Both the position numbers and the translations under genes were made by a program. From Nesterenkonia halotolerans (GTDB lineage Bacteria; Actinomycetota; Actinomycetes; Actinomycetales; Micrococcaceae), in contig NZ_JADBEE010000001.1 of the NCBI RefSeq assembly GCF_014874065.1, positions 1,922,001-1,986,000 of the forward strand: a stretch of 64,000 nt of DNA. The letters are read 5' to 3'. Below are positions 33,238-41,845 of the stretch, one piece after another; the stretch's first letter is position 1; each line of letters starts with the position of its first letter. The notes under the pieces were generated by a model, which saw only the letters and a program-made list of their open reading frames with translations, was not told the origin of the DNA and searched no databases.

Positions 33238-34524
33238 ATGCAAGTACACCTTCGATCTGCTCAGTTCACGGCCGTCGGACTGGCCGCCCTGCTGGGCCTC
33301 ACCGCCTGTGGTTCTGGAGATGCTCAGGCCGGGGGTGAGGGAGACGAACCGGTGGAGCTCAGCCTTGCGTACTGGGGTGGCGGTCTGCGTGTGGAGCAGA
33401 CCGAGGCGATCATCGAGGCTTTCGAGGCGGAACATCCCGACATCTCGGTCACCGGCGCCTACTCCGACTTCAGTGGACACTGGGAGCAGCTGGCCACACA
33501 GACGGCCGGCGGTGATACGCCGGATCTGATCCAGATGGACGACAAGTACCTCCGGGAGTACGCGGACCGTGGAGTGCTGCTGGATCTCACAGATGTCGAT
33601 GTCTCCCAGATGGACGAGGATGCTGCCAACAACGGTCGCACCGAAGAGGGACTCTTCGGCATCACGACCGGGGTGAACTCCCTGGCGCTGGGCATGAATC
33701 CGGCACTCTTCGAAGAGGCCGGCGTCGACGTGCCGGACGACACGACCTGGACGTGGGAGGACTTCGCCGAGATCACCACTGAGCTCAGCGCGAATCTCGA
33801 TGGCTCCTATGGCACGAACGAGACCAATGAACCTGGGGGCTTCCAGGTATGGCTTCGTCAAGACGGAAAACACCTCACCACCGAAGACGGTGAGCTCGGC
33901 TTCGAGGAGCAGGACCTCGTCGAGTACTACGAGTATTGGCTGGAGCTCGCACGCGACGGCGGAATGCCGCCCGCGGATGTGATGGCGGAAAATCGAGGGG
34001 CGAGTCCGGAACAGCAGCTCATCCATACCGGCCGGGTCGCGCTCGCGCCGATGTGGACCAGTTCTCTGGCGGGAATCTCAGAATCGGCCGGTGTGGAGAT
34101 GGAGCTGCTGCGCTTCCCATCGAAGACCGGGGAGGCGGAGGACAGCGGGGCCTGGTCCAAGTCCTCGATGTTCATGTCCGCCTCTGCCAGCACGGAACAC
34201 CCGGAGGAGGTGCAGACGTTCATCGACTTCATGATCAACGACGTGGACGCAGGTCTTCTCGGTCTCACTGATCGAGGTCTGCCCTCTCAGCAGGAGGTGC
34301 GAGCGGCCGTCCTCGACGAGATAGAGGGTCAGGATCTCAAGTCTGCCGAATTCGTCGCTGAGATCGGCGAGGAGATCGCTGGACCAGAACCGGTGCCGGC
34401 TCTGGGATTCTCCGCCATCCAAGAGACGATGGTGCGCTTCGAGGATGAGCTCTACTTCGAGCGGCTCAGTCCCGAGGAGGCAGCTGCCGCAGTGATCACA
34501 GAGATGCAGGCCGCGATCGAATAG
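33238..34524 (+). CDS. Sugar ABC transporter substrate-binding lipoprotein 1
   Basis: A 428-residue secreted binding protein of carbohydrate-uptake family 1 (MalE-like). Its signal peptide ends in the lipobox LTAC (Cys near residue 22), followed by an acidic linker. Shared family blocks are PDLIQMDDKYLREYADRG, GVDVPDDTTWTWEDFAEI and STEHPEEVQTFIDFMIND. It is a paralogue of the proteins at 43056, 53996 and 58306. No permease gene adjoins; it may serve the permease pair 3 kb upstream. The ATG follows GGGAAGAAG. It has its own promoter with CRP-like and LacI-type sites. Confidence 0.93.
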   Translation: MQVHLRSAQFTAVGLAALLGLTACGSGDAQAGGEGDEPVELSLAYWGGGLRVEQTEAIIEAFEAEHPDISVTGAYSDFSGHWEQLATQTAGGDTPDLIQMDDKYLREYADRGVLLDLTDVDVSQMDEDAANNGRTEEGLFGITTGVNSLALGMNPALFEEAGVDVPDDTTWTWEDFAEITTELSANLDGSYGTNETNEPGGFQVWLRQDGKHLTTEDGELGFEEQDLVEYYEYWLELARDGGMPPADVMAENRGASPEQQLIHTGRVALAPMWTSSLAGISESAGVEMELLRFPSKTGEAEDSGAWSKSSMFMSASASTEHPEEVQTFIDFMINDVDAGLLGLTDRGLPSQQEVRAAVLDEIEGQDLKSAEFVAEIGEEIAGPEPVPALGFSAIQETMVRFEDELYFERLSPEEAAAAVITEMQAAIE

Positions 34525-34579
34525 CCGACGAGCAGAACAGTCGGAGAGCCGCGACGTCCTCAGCGGGTCGCGACTCGGC

Positions 34580-34622
34580 ATGACCAGGCCCGCCTCCTAG
34601 CTCGTGGGGCGGGCCTGGTCAT
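34580..34622. terminator. Bidirectional terminator
   Basis: ATGACCAGGCCCGCC and GGCGGGCCTGGTCAT are exact 15-nt reverse complements with a 13-nt loop, between the convergent binding-protein and universal-stress-protein genes. Confidence 0.75.
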
Positions 34623-34652
34623 GCTGTGCGGCTCATGCGCCGCTCGAAGCGA

Positions 34653-35081
34653 TCAGTCGGCGTAGGTGTTCGCGATGTAGACATCGCAGGTGGCATTGTG
34701 CGACACCGAGTTGGCCACGCTGCCCAGCACCCTCCGGGCGCCGCGCATGCGCTGATTTCCGACGACGATCATCTCGGCATCGGCCTTGTCGGCGTAGTCG
34801 ATCAGGGCCTCCGAGGGCTTGCCCTGTGCCGACCCAGCCTGAATCTTGAGACCAGGAGTGCGAAGCCCCTTGACCACCTGCTCGGCGATGTAGAGGGCGT
34901 TGTCAGCACCGGAGACCACCCACTGGTCCGACCCGCTGTTCACATGTTCGATGGTGGCATCGGTATGAGCGGAGACCACGTGGAGCGGGACTCCAAGTCG
35001 GATCGCGAGGTCTCGCGCCTTGTGCGCTGCTCGCTGGGCTGTGGGGCTTCCATCCACGCCGACGACGATCGGTCCGGTCAT
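34653..35081 (-). CDS. Universal stress protein (UspA family)
   Basis: A 142-residue cytoplasmic nucleotide-binding protein. The N-terminus MTGPIVVGVDGSPTAQRAAH and the ATP loop VVGNQRMRGARRVLGS (GxxGx9GS pattern) are typical. The start at 35081 has GAAGGAG on the minus strand; a longer frame from 35222 would run through that site. It is a single gene, convergent with binding protein 1 and downstream of the M24 operon end, with no obvious link to sugar use. Confidence 0.9.
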   Translation of the reverse strand: MTGPIVVGVDGSPTAQRAAHKARDLAIRLGVPLHVVSAHTDATIEHVNSGSDQWVVSGADNALYIAEQVVKGLRTPGLKIQAGSAQGKPSEALIDYADKADAEMIVVGNQRMRGARRVLGSVANSVSHNATCDVYIANTYAD

Positions 35082-35137
35082 CTTGTTCTCCTTCAGTGAT
35101 TGTGAGCCTTGCCACGCTTCAGCGTAGTCGAGGTGAT

Positions 35138-36307
35138 TCAGAGGCGCAGAACGCTCGGCCGTGCCCTGCCGTCGATCTGGACCGTGGGCCAGCGCGAATC
35201 CACCGAGAGCACGTCCACCCATGGGGAGGCAGAGCCTTCGCTGCGCAGCACCACAGTGTCTTCGATCTTCGCCGCCAGACGCCGTGCGGGGTCAAACCCA
35301 CTCGGGTTCAGCGCAAACGCCTGGTTCGGATGGATGAGATCGCGGACTCCAGGACTGAGTCGGGGGTCTCTTCCCTGGTACCCCGCAGCCCCGCCCTGGT
35401 GGTGGCGCGTCCACTCCTGGACGTCCAGACCGTGACGAGGATACGCGGCCATGAGTTCCTCGAGCACCGCCTCGAGAGCGACTCCGGGAGCGAGCGCGCC
35501 GAGCGCGTCTGCCTCCACTCGGGCGATCGCTTCGTCCAGCGCTTCCTCGCCGGGGAGTGGATCCTCGAACGCCACCCAGCGGGTGACATTGGCGATCAGC
35601 CCGCCGCGTCTCGCGCAGACCACGGCCATGGCCCGCCGGCCCAGCGTGGCGTCGGTGGGGAGGGGGTGCCGGTGTGCCGCCCTCGAGGCACCGTTGGCGA
35701 GCAGGACCACCGGATCGGCTCCAGCCGTGATGATCAGCGGGGCCAGGCCCGCGCTCAGCTGACGCTCTGTGGTCTCTGGGGTCGCCGCAGAGAGAACCTC
35801 TGTCAGCGCGGAGGCGGCGTCCGTGCAGAGTCCGCGGTACCGTTCGATCTCCGGGGGCAGCAATGAGGCGCGCGCTGCTCGGAGCTCGAGCGCCGCGGAG
35901 GTCTCGCTCAGCAGCGTCCAGGCACCGCTCACGGGCAGCCACTCGCTGATGGCGGCCAGATCGCTGTACCAGGGGAGCTCATGGACCTGCACCGGCGCCC
36001 CGGCGAGCAGCAGAGTGTCCAGCTCCTCCTCGCACATGCGGTCGGACTCATTCGCGAAGACGCCGATCTCCACCCCTTCGCGGTGCACCACGGCGTTCAG
36101 AATCGGCGGTCCCGCCAGGGAGACGTGTACCCGCGCCCCAAGCAGCAGCCAGGACAGCGCCCCCGCGGTGTTGAGCACGAGGGCGTCGGCCTCACGGTCT
36201 TCGAGGATCTGGACCAGGCGGGCATGCTTGGTCTCGAATTCGTCCTGTGCGGCTTCGAGCTCTGTGGGACTGCTGCGCCGCCTTGGGCGAGGGGCGTCAG
36301 CCGACAT
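35138..36307 (-). CDS. M24 (creatinase/prolidase)-fold protein lacking metal ligands
   Basis: A 389-residue protein with the two-domain M24 layout: an N-terminal creatinase-like domain (about 25-150) and a pita-bread domain. Most metal ligands of M24 peptidases are missing: the Asp pair region reads AVVCARRGGLIANVTRW (C and N in place of D and D), and the first Glu region reads FALNPSGFD. The last Glu is kept in KIEDTVVLR, and HHQGGAAGYQ gives possible His. Creatinase itself works without metal, so this may be a metal-free hydrolase or a pseudo-enzyme. Last gene of the five-gene operon, overlapping the Gfo-DUF6807 gene by 11 nt. Confidence 0.75.
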   Translation of the reverse strand: MSADAPRPRRRSSPTELEAAQDEFETKHARLVQILEDREADALVLNTAGALSWLLLGARVHVSLAGPPILNAVVHREGVEIGVFANESDRMCEEELDTLLLAGAPVQVHELPWYSDLAAISEWLPVSGAWTLLSETSAALELRAARASLLPPEIERYRGLCTDAASALTEVLSAATPETTERQLSAGLAPLIITAGADPVVLLANGASRAAHRHPLPTDATLGRRAMAVVCARRGGLIANVTRWVAFEDPLPGEEALDEAIARVEADALGALAPGVALEAVLEELMAAYPRHGLDVQEWTRHHQGGAAGYQGRDPRLSPGVRDLIHPNQAFALNPSGFDPARRLAAKIEDTVVLRSEGSASPWVDVLSVDSRWPTVQIDGRARPSVLRL

Positions 36308-38414
36308 GGTCGGCCACCTGCGCGGAGCTGAGCCGTGAATCGAGGACCATCACGCGGAGCGCACGTCGGACGCTTTCCCCCGGCGTGGCCAGCACTGCTT
36401 CGTCCCATGCCAGGGACATGCCTACACCTGGATAGGACGCGTGCCGCACGAACCACGGATCGGGGTTGCCCTCCTCGCGCAGGAAGATCAGGGTGGCTGG
36501 TCCTGCGCGTCCTGCGCGGCTGGGAAGGGGCAGAAAGTCCGCGCTGACCGCCAGCCACGAGGTGTGACTGCCATGGACGGCCTCCTCCCCCTTGGCCTCG
36601 GCCGTGAAGAACTCCGCCTCGCCCAGGGCCGGCAGTCGCCAGAAGAAGCCGCCGTAGCCGCCCTGGAGCCTTCCGTTGGAACCAGGACTTCCCAGCGAGA
36701 CCGCCTGAGCGCCGGCCGGGCTCAGCGTTGAGGCGAAGTCCATGATCCAGCCGGACGGATGTGCGGCGTCGATGCTGACGCTGGTCTCCCGGCGCTCCTG
36801 CAGAACCGCCGCCCCCGGCGGGTCGACCCAGGTCAGCTGCTGGTCCAACCGTTGACCCAGGGGAGCTTCGGTGACCTGCTCGGAGGTGGGCTCGATCCTT
36901 CCGTGGTCATCACGCCAGACATAGCGTCCCGTCTCGCGGGTGTAGGTGCGACCGCCCCAGAAATTGGTGCCGTTGACGTCCTGGAGGGCCACGCCCACCC
37001 CCAGATGCCACGTGTGGTCAAGGGGCTGCTGGTCCGTGACCACCACACCCCCGAGGGTCCGTATCTGGTCGAGGAAGGGTCGTGGTGAGTCTGTGGGAGA
37101 GATGTCGGACCCGGAGCGCAGGTCCATCACGGGCAGCGAACTGCCATTGAGATGGACGCTCAACTGACCCGTGGAGGCCGGAGGTGCTGCCCAGGGCACA
37201 CCTAGTGAGGAGAACGAGCTGGGGGCTGCCTTGACCGCCCGCGCAAGGTGAAGCTCGATGTCGGTCAGCACGGGATGAGCATCCTCGCCCTCGCCGGACC
37301 AGCTCAGATGCTCCTCCGCGATGCCCTGGGGGGCCTTCGCGGTGCGCACGGCTTCGAGCACTCGCATGAACGCTCCGTGATCCGCCAGCGGGGAGAGCAG
37401 CTGCGCGGATGTGCCGTCGAGTCGCGTGACCCCGTCCTGGACGTCGATGAGATTCTCCAGCAAGTTGGTCCGCTCGAACTGGTATGTCTGGGGTCCGATC
37501 TCGGCGTATCCAGGTCGCTGAGTGTTCGGACGCACCACAAGTTCATCGCGGGTGTAGTAGAAGATGGCCTCACCCTCGGTTCCGGAGATGGTGATCCACG
37601 GGTCCTGCTGTTCTGCAGCGCAGAGGGTCAGCGCGGCGGTCACGGGGATGCCCGCAGTGGTGCGCAGCTGCACGATGGAGGTGTCATCGGCCTCGATGTC
37701 GTGGGCGTGATGCAGCTCGGTGTGCAGCTCTGCCACGTCGTCCAGCGTCTTGGCGCCGGCGATGTGCAGTGCGGTCTTGACCGCGTGCGCGAGCGGATTG
37801 GTGACCACGCCGTCCACCACGGGCACGCCGTCCATCTCACGCCTTCCGGCCCAGGGTGAGCGCTGGTAGTACGACACTGTGCGCAGCCAGAGCCCGGTGG
37901 CGCCGACGGCCCGGAGCTCTCCGATGAGTCCCGGTTCCCCCTGAGCGCCGGTCAGCAGCTCTGTGATCGCTGGAAGCGCATGGGAGCCCAGCGACTGGAA
38001 GCCGACCTGTACTCGACGGCCGCACGTCTCTGCCACGGTCATGAGCTGGGTGAACTGGTCCAGGGTCGCCGTGGGTGGCTTCTCCAACAACACGTCTGCC
38101 CCGGCTTGCAGCGCTTCGGCGGCGAGTTCGAAGTGGGTGTTGATCGGTGTGGAAACGATCACGATGTCTGGGTGGTGCCCCGCCTCGTATGCCTGGGCCA
38201 AGGTCTGGTACACCGGGATGTCTCCACGGATCTCGGGGCCCGGATCCGAGAACGACACCCCCGCGATCAACTTTGCGCGCCCACCTGCGGTGAGCCGTGC
38301 CAGGTTCAAGAGGTGTTGACGGCCGAAGCCGTCCAGGCCGATGAGCACCACGGTTCGAACGGGTTCTTCCGCCTCGGTCGCCGCCGTGGAGGCCACGGCG
38401 TGGGGCGAGTTCAT
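36297..38414 (-). CDS. Gfo/Idh/MocA oxidoreductase fused to DUF6807 (PmoA-like) domain
   Basis: A 705-residue two-domain protein. Residues 20-390 are a Gfo/Idh/MocA dehydrogenase with LIGLDGFGRQHLLNLARL (Rossmann loop), LLEKPPTATLDQ (EKP motif) and VTNPLAHAVKTALHIAG. Residues about 430-700 match the DUF6807 domain, with DHTWHLGVGVALQDVNGTNF and the GGYGGFFWRLP block. The two domains often occur as neighbours or fusions in Actinobacteria and Planctomycetes-like sugar clusters. The ATG at 38414 overlaps the stop of the TIM-barrel gene (ATGA); a longer frame to 38735 is a shadow. The domain combination suggests oxidation and then a second step on one substrate. Confidence 0.82.
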   Translation of the reverse strand: MNSPHAVASTAATEAEEPVRTVVLIGLDGFGRQHLLNLARLTAGGRAKLIAGVSFSDPGPEIRGDIPVYQTLAQAYEAGHHPDIVIVSTPINTHFELAAEALQAGADVLLEKPPTATLDQFTQLMTVAETCGRRVQVGFQSLGSHALPAITELLTGAQGEPGLIGELRAVGATGLWLRTVSYYQRSPWAGRREMDGVPVVDGVVTNPLAHAVKTALHIAGAKTLDDVAELHTELHHAHDIEADDTSIVQLRTTAGIPVTAALTLCAAEQQDPWITISGTEGEAIFYYTRDELVVRPNTQRPGYAEIGPQTYQFERTNLLENLIDVQDGVTRLDGTSAQLLSPLADHGAFMRVLEAVRTAKAPQGIAEEHLSWSGEGEDAHPVLTDIELHLARAVKAAPSSFSSLGVPWAAPPASTGQLSVHLNGSSLPVMDLRSGSDISPTDSPRPFLDQIRTLGGVVVTDQQPLDHTWHLGVGVALQDVNGTNFWGGRTYTRETGRYVWRDDHGRIEPTSEQVTEAPLGQRLDQQLTWVDPPGAAVLQERRETSVSIDAAHPSGWIMDFASTLSPAGAQAVSLGSPGSNGRLQGGYGGFFWRLPALGEAEFFTAEAKGEEAVHGSHTSWLAVSADFLPLPSRAGRAGPATLIFLREEGNPDPWFVRHASYPGVGMSLAWDEAVLATPGESVRRALRVMVLDSRLSSAQVADHVG

Positions 38415-39307
38415 GACCGGACCCCTGCCTCGGCCTCGCGCAGCGACGGGAGCACCAGCTCCTCGTAGCGCTGCCTCATGGTCTCCAGAGTGAGGCGTGC
38501 ATCCTGGTTGTTGATCTTCTCGTTGAAGATCTCCACCTCCACGGGACCGGTGTATCCCGCCGCGGCCACCCAGCGGCTGATCGTCGGAAAGTCCACGTAT
38601 CCGTCGCCCATCATGCCCCGAGACTTCAGCGCATCGGCCGCCAGAGGCAGATTGAAGTCGCAGACCTGGTAGCTGGCAATGCGGTTCTCCGCGCCGGCAC
38701 GGGCGATCATCGCCTCCAGCTGCGGGTCCCACCACACATGGAACGTGTCGACCACGACTCCGAGGGTCTCTGCAGGGTGGTCGGCGGCGAGTTCCAGCGC
38801 CTCACCCAGGGTGGAGAGGACCGCTCGGTCTGCGGCGTACATCGGGTGAAGGGGTTCCAGCACGAGCCTGACCTGGTGTTCAGCGGCGTACGGAACCAGC
38901 TCGGCGATGCCTTCGGCTACGCGTGCTCGGGCACCGAGGATGTCTTTGTCTGCGGGGTCACCGGATCCTCCGATCAGGTGTGCCGCGGCGGGCAGACCCC
39001 CGACCACCATGATCAGCTCACCGGCGCCGATGGCCGCCGCCTCGCGGATCGCTGCCCGGTTGGACTCCAGCGCCGCGCGTCGCCCCTGAACATCGGCCGG
39101 GGTGAGGAACCCGCCACGGCACAGCGTGGTCGCCTTCAGCCCCGCCGCCGAAATGATCGACGCCGCCTTCTCGGCGCCACCAGCCTGCTCCAGCAGGTGC
39201 CGCCAGGGGCCGATGTGCTGCAGTCCAGACTCGGCGACTGCCTCCGCTGCCTGTTCGAGGCTCAGCGTGGGCGTGGTGCCGGTGTTCAGCGAGAGTTCGA
39301 AGCTCAT
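38411..39307 (-). CDS. Sugar phosphate isomerase/epimerase (AP-endonuclease 2 fold)
   Basis: A 298-residue xylose-isomerase-like TIM barrel. Metal-ligand candidates are Glu in VRLVLEPLHPM, Asp/His in VVVDTFHVWWDP, and Glu in GPVEVEIFNEKIN; QVCDFNLP and GDGYVDFP are further family blocks. Enzymes of this fold epimerise or beta-eliminate keto-sugars and are common partners of Gfo/Idh/MocA dehydrogenases. It overlaps both neighbours by 4 nt. Confidence 0.87.
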   Translation of the reverse strand: MSFELSLNTGTTPTLSLEQAAEAVAESGLQHIGPWRHLLEQAGGAEKAASIISAAGLKATTLCRGGFLTPADVQGRRAALESNRAAIREAAAIGAGELIMVVGGLPAAAHLIGGSGDPADKDILGARARVAEGIAELVPYAAEHQVRLVLEPLHPMYAADRAVLSTLGEALELAADHPAETLGVVVDTFHVWWDPQLEAMIARAGAENRIASYQVCDFNLPLAADALKSRGMMGDGYVDFPTISRWVAAAGYTGPVEVEIFNEKINNQDARLTLETMRQRYEELVLPSLREAEAGVRS

Positions 39308-40539
39308 GCCAGGCCCCCGGTCTTCAGCAGTGAGGTCATCCGCGCGGCGGCCAGCTGTGGATCGCGCAGCAGTCCCGCCTGATCGGCGAGCACGAAGGTA
39401 TGCGCCAGATGGGTGAGTGAGCGCCCGGAATGCAGCCCGCCGACCAGTTGGAAGCCGCTCTGGTGGCCGTTGAGCCAGGAGAGGAAGGCGATGCCGGTCT
39501 TGTAGTACAAGGTGGGTGCGGCGAAGATGTGCTTGCCCAGAGCTCGGGTTGAGTCCAGGATCTCGCGTCCCCGCGCGGACTCGCCGGCGTCGTAGGCCTG
39601 CAGGGCAGCGGAGGCCGCCGGGTAGATGGCGGCGAAGATCCCCAGCAGTGCGTCTGAGTAGGCGTGTTCGTCGCCGTCGATGAGCTCGGGGTAGTTGAAG
39701 TCGTCTCCGGTATAGAGGCGCACATTCATCGGAAGCGCGGCCCGCAGCTGCTTCTCATGCTCGGCGTCGAGCAGCGAGACCTTCACGCCGTCGACCTTGG
39801 CGGCATTCGACTGGATCAGCTGAAGGAACGTGTCAGTGGCCGCCGGGACGTCATCGGAGCCCCAGTACCCGGCAAGAGCCGGATCGAACATTGGGCCCAG
39901 CCAGTGCAGGATGACCGGTTCCTTGGCCCGTTCGAGCAGCTGGGAGTAGACCAACAGGTAATCCTCAGGCCCCGCGGCCACCTTGGCCAACGCGCGGGAA
40001 GCCATCAGGATGACCTTCGCGCCCGAATCCTCGACCACCTGCAGCTGTTCCTGATAAGCGGCGAGCACGGCCTCGAGTCCCGACCCTCCCGCCTCGACCC
40101 CGGCGGGGTCCAGCTGGTCGGTGCCGGCGCCGCAGGCGATGAGGTCTCGGACGGAACGCCCTGCCAGTGCCGGGTGGCGCTGTGAGCGGACGACGGCGGC
40201 AGCCTCGGCCGCCGAGCGACGGATCAGCTCCTGGGTGGCCTTCCAATCGAGTCCCATGCCGCGCTGGGCGGTGTCCATGGCATCGGCCACGCCGAGCCCG
40301 TAGGACCAAAGCTCGTGGCGGTAGGCCAGTGTTGCCTCCCAGTCCAGCTGGGCGGGTGCGCCGGGCACGTTCTCTGCGGTCATCACGGGAACAACGTGTG
40401 CTGCGGCGTAGACCTTCCGTGAGGTGAGTGGCTTCTCCGGGCGCGGGAAGTCACCGGGTCCGCTCATCGTGTAGCTGATCAGCTGACCCTCGGGTGAGGG
40501 CAGGTCCAGGGTGGGCAGCGTAGAGGTGGTGGCGTTCAC
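39304..40539 (-). CDS. DUF993 family protein (aldolase-like TIM barrel)
   Basis: A 411-residue protein of the DUF993 family, distantly related to dihydrodipicolinate synthase/N-acetylneuraminate lyase. A Lys in AAKVDGVKVSLLDAEHE lies where Schiff-base Lys residues occur in that superfamily. Other blocks are VYAAAHVVPVMTAEN, ACGAGTDQLDPAG and LHWLGPMFDPALAGYWGS. A retro-aldol or dehydratase step on a keto-sugar is a plausible role, but the family has no clear assigned reaction that I know. It overlaps the genes on both sides by 4 nt, so its product should act with theirs. Confidence 0.85.
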   Translation of the reverse strand: MNATTSTLPTLDLPSPEGQLISYTMSGPGDFPRPEKPLTSRKVYAAAHVVPVMTAENVPGAPAQLDWEATLAYRHELWSYGLGVADAMDTAQRGMGLDWKATQELIRRSAAEAAAVVRSQRHPALAGRSVRDLIACGAGTDQLDPAGVEAGGSGLEAVLAAYQEQLQVVEDSGAKVILMASRALAKVAAGPEDYLLVYSQLLERAKEPVILHWLGPMFDPALAGYWGSDDVPAATDTFLQLIQSNAAKVDGVKVSLLDAEHEKQLRAALPMNVRLYTGDDFNYPELIDGDEHAYSDALLGIFAAIYPAASAALQAYDAGESARGREILDSTRALGKHIFAAPTLYYKTGIAFLSWLNGHQSGFQLVGGLHSGRSLTHLAHTFVLADQAGLLRDPQLAAARMTSLLKTGGLA

Positions 40540-41702
40540 AGGGTGATCTCCGGGATGTCAAGGGTGCGGCGTTCCGCGGCGGACTGAAGGCCGAGCTCGG
40601 CCAGCTGCACGCCGCGCGCTGCTGAGAGCAGGCCGAATCGATGCTCACGACCCGCGACGACGTCGGTGAGGAACTCTTCCCACTGCGCCTTGAACCCGTT
40701 GTCCAGATCACCGTTGTTCGGGACTTCCATCCACTGATCACGGAAGGATTCGGTCACCGGAAGGTCAGGGTTCCAGACAGGCTTGGGGGTGTGGGCACGC
40801 TGCTGGGCGACACACTTGTTCAGCCCTGCCACCGCCGAGCCGTGGGTCCCGTCGATCTGGAACTCCACGAGCTCATCCCGGTAGACGCGCACGGCCCAGG
40901 ACGAGTTGATCTGTCCGATGACCTGATCGCCCGCAGGGGTCTCCAGGTCGAAGATGCCGTACGCGGCGTCGTCGGCGTCTGCCTCGTAGCGCTCGCCCTT
41001 CTCGTCCCAGCGCTGGGGGATATGCGTGGCGGTCTTGGAGGTGACGGTCTTGACCTTGCCGATGATGCCCTCCAGCACGTAGTTCCAGTGGCAGTACATA
41101 TCGGTCGTCATCGAGCCGCCGTCGGCGAGTCGATAGTTCCACGAGGGGCGCTGGGCGGGCTGGTGATCACCTTCGAACACCCAGTAGCCGAACTCTCCGC
41201 GCAGCGAGAGGATGCGGCCGAAGAAGCCCTCCTCCACCAGTCGCCGCAGCTTCACCAGCCCGGGCAGGTACAGCTTGTCGTGCACGACGCCGGCGGTGAT
41301 TCCAGCCTTCTCAGCCTGACGGGCCAGGTCGATGGCCTCTTCGAGGGTCTCGGCAGTGGGCTTCTCGGTGAAGATGTGTTTGCCGGCGCGGATCGCCTTG
41401 GACAGTGTCGCGTGGCGCAGCGAGGTCATGGAGGCGTCGAAGACGATGTCCACGGTGGGGTCATTGATGGCGCCGTCAAGATCGGTCGTGTAGTGCTCGA
41501 CGTCGTGCAGAGCTGCCAGCTCCTTGATGCGCGCCTCATTGCGTCCGATCAGTATCGGCTCGACGGTGACCTTAGACCCATCCGCCAGGGTGATTCCGCC
41601 CTGGTCGCGGATCGGCAGGATCGACCGCAGCAGGTGCTGGCGGTATCCCATCCGGCCGGTGATGCCGTTCATGGCGATGCGCAGGACGCGGGGTTCAGAC
41701 AT
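40536..41702 (-). CDS. Gfo/Idh/MocA family oxidoreductase
   Basis: A 388-residue NAD(P)-dependent dehydrogenase and first gene of a five-gene operon. It has a variant Rossmann loop IAMNGITGRMGYRQHLLRSI, the EKP motif HIFTEKPTAETLEE and the catalytic-domain SMTTDMYCHWNYVLEGIIG with the D-x3-H pattern. The pattern NGITGRMGYRQH is typical of the subgroup that travels with DUF993 genes. A divergent LacI gene starts 144 bp away, with a good promoter and operators between. The ATG follows GGAG. Confidence 0.9.
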   Translation of the reverse strand: MSEPRVLRIAMNGITGRMGYRQHLLRSILPIRDQGGITLADGSKVTVEPILIGRNEARIKELAALHDVEHYTTDLDGAINDPTVDIVFDASMTSLRHATLSKAIRAGKHIFTEKPTAETLEEAIDLARQAEKAGITAGVVHDKLYLPGLVKLRRLVEEGFFGRILSLRGEFGYWVFEGDHQPAQRPSWNYRLADGGSMTTDMYCHWNYVLEGIIGKVKTVTSKTATHIPQRWDEKGERYEADADDAAYGIFDLETPAGDQVIGQINSSWAVRVYRDELVEFQIDGTHGSAVAGLNKCVAQQRAHTPKPVWNPDLPVTESFRDQWMEVPNNGDLDNGFKAQWEEFLTDVVAGREHRFGLLSAARGVQLAELGLQSAAERRTLDIPEITL

Positions 41703-41729
41703 AGTGGAGGACTCCTTGGTCGAGAGGCA

Positions 41730-41781
41730 TGGAATGCGCTTTCCAAGCTAGCGCGGGGGCTGTAGTGTGTCAACCATCACA
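41730..41781 (-). promoter_or_regulatory. Promoter, LacI operator and CRP-like site of the DUF993 operon
   Basis: On the minus strand a TTGACA (41768-41773) and TAGCTT (41745-41750) are separated by 17 bp. TGGAATGCGCTTTCCA (41730-41745), a near-perfect 16-bp palindrome, overlaps the transcription start. TGTGTCAACCATCACA (41766-41781) matches the CRP consensus at 9 of 10 positions and covers the -35. The divergent LacI gene at 41846 is the likely regulator. Confidence 0.7.
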
Positions 41782-41845
41782 GTTGCTCGCCGTCGTGGTC
41801 GGCAACATTCAGCCTCCGAAGAACGTGACCCTGAAAGGACGTGCG

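Noticed and set aside
36297..38735. Longer 812-codon form of the Gfo-DUF6807 gene
   Set aside because: The first 107 codons overlap the TIM-barrel gene and translate to Arg/Gly-rich sequence; the ATG at 38414 in the ATGA overlap fits the operon.
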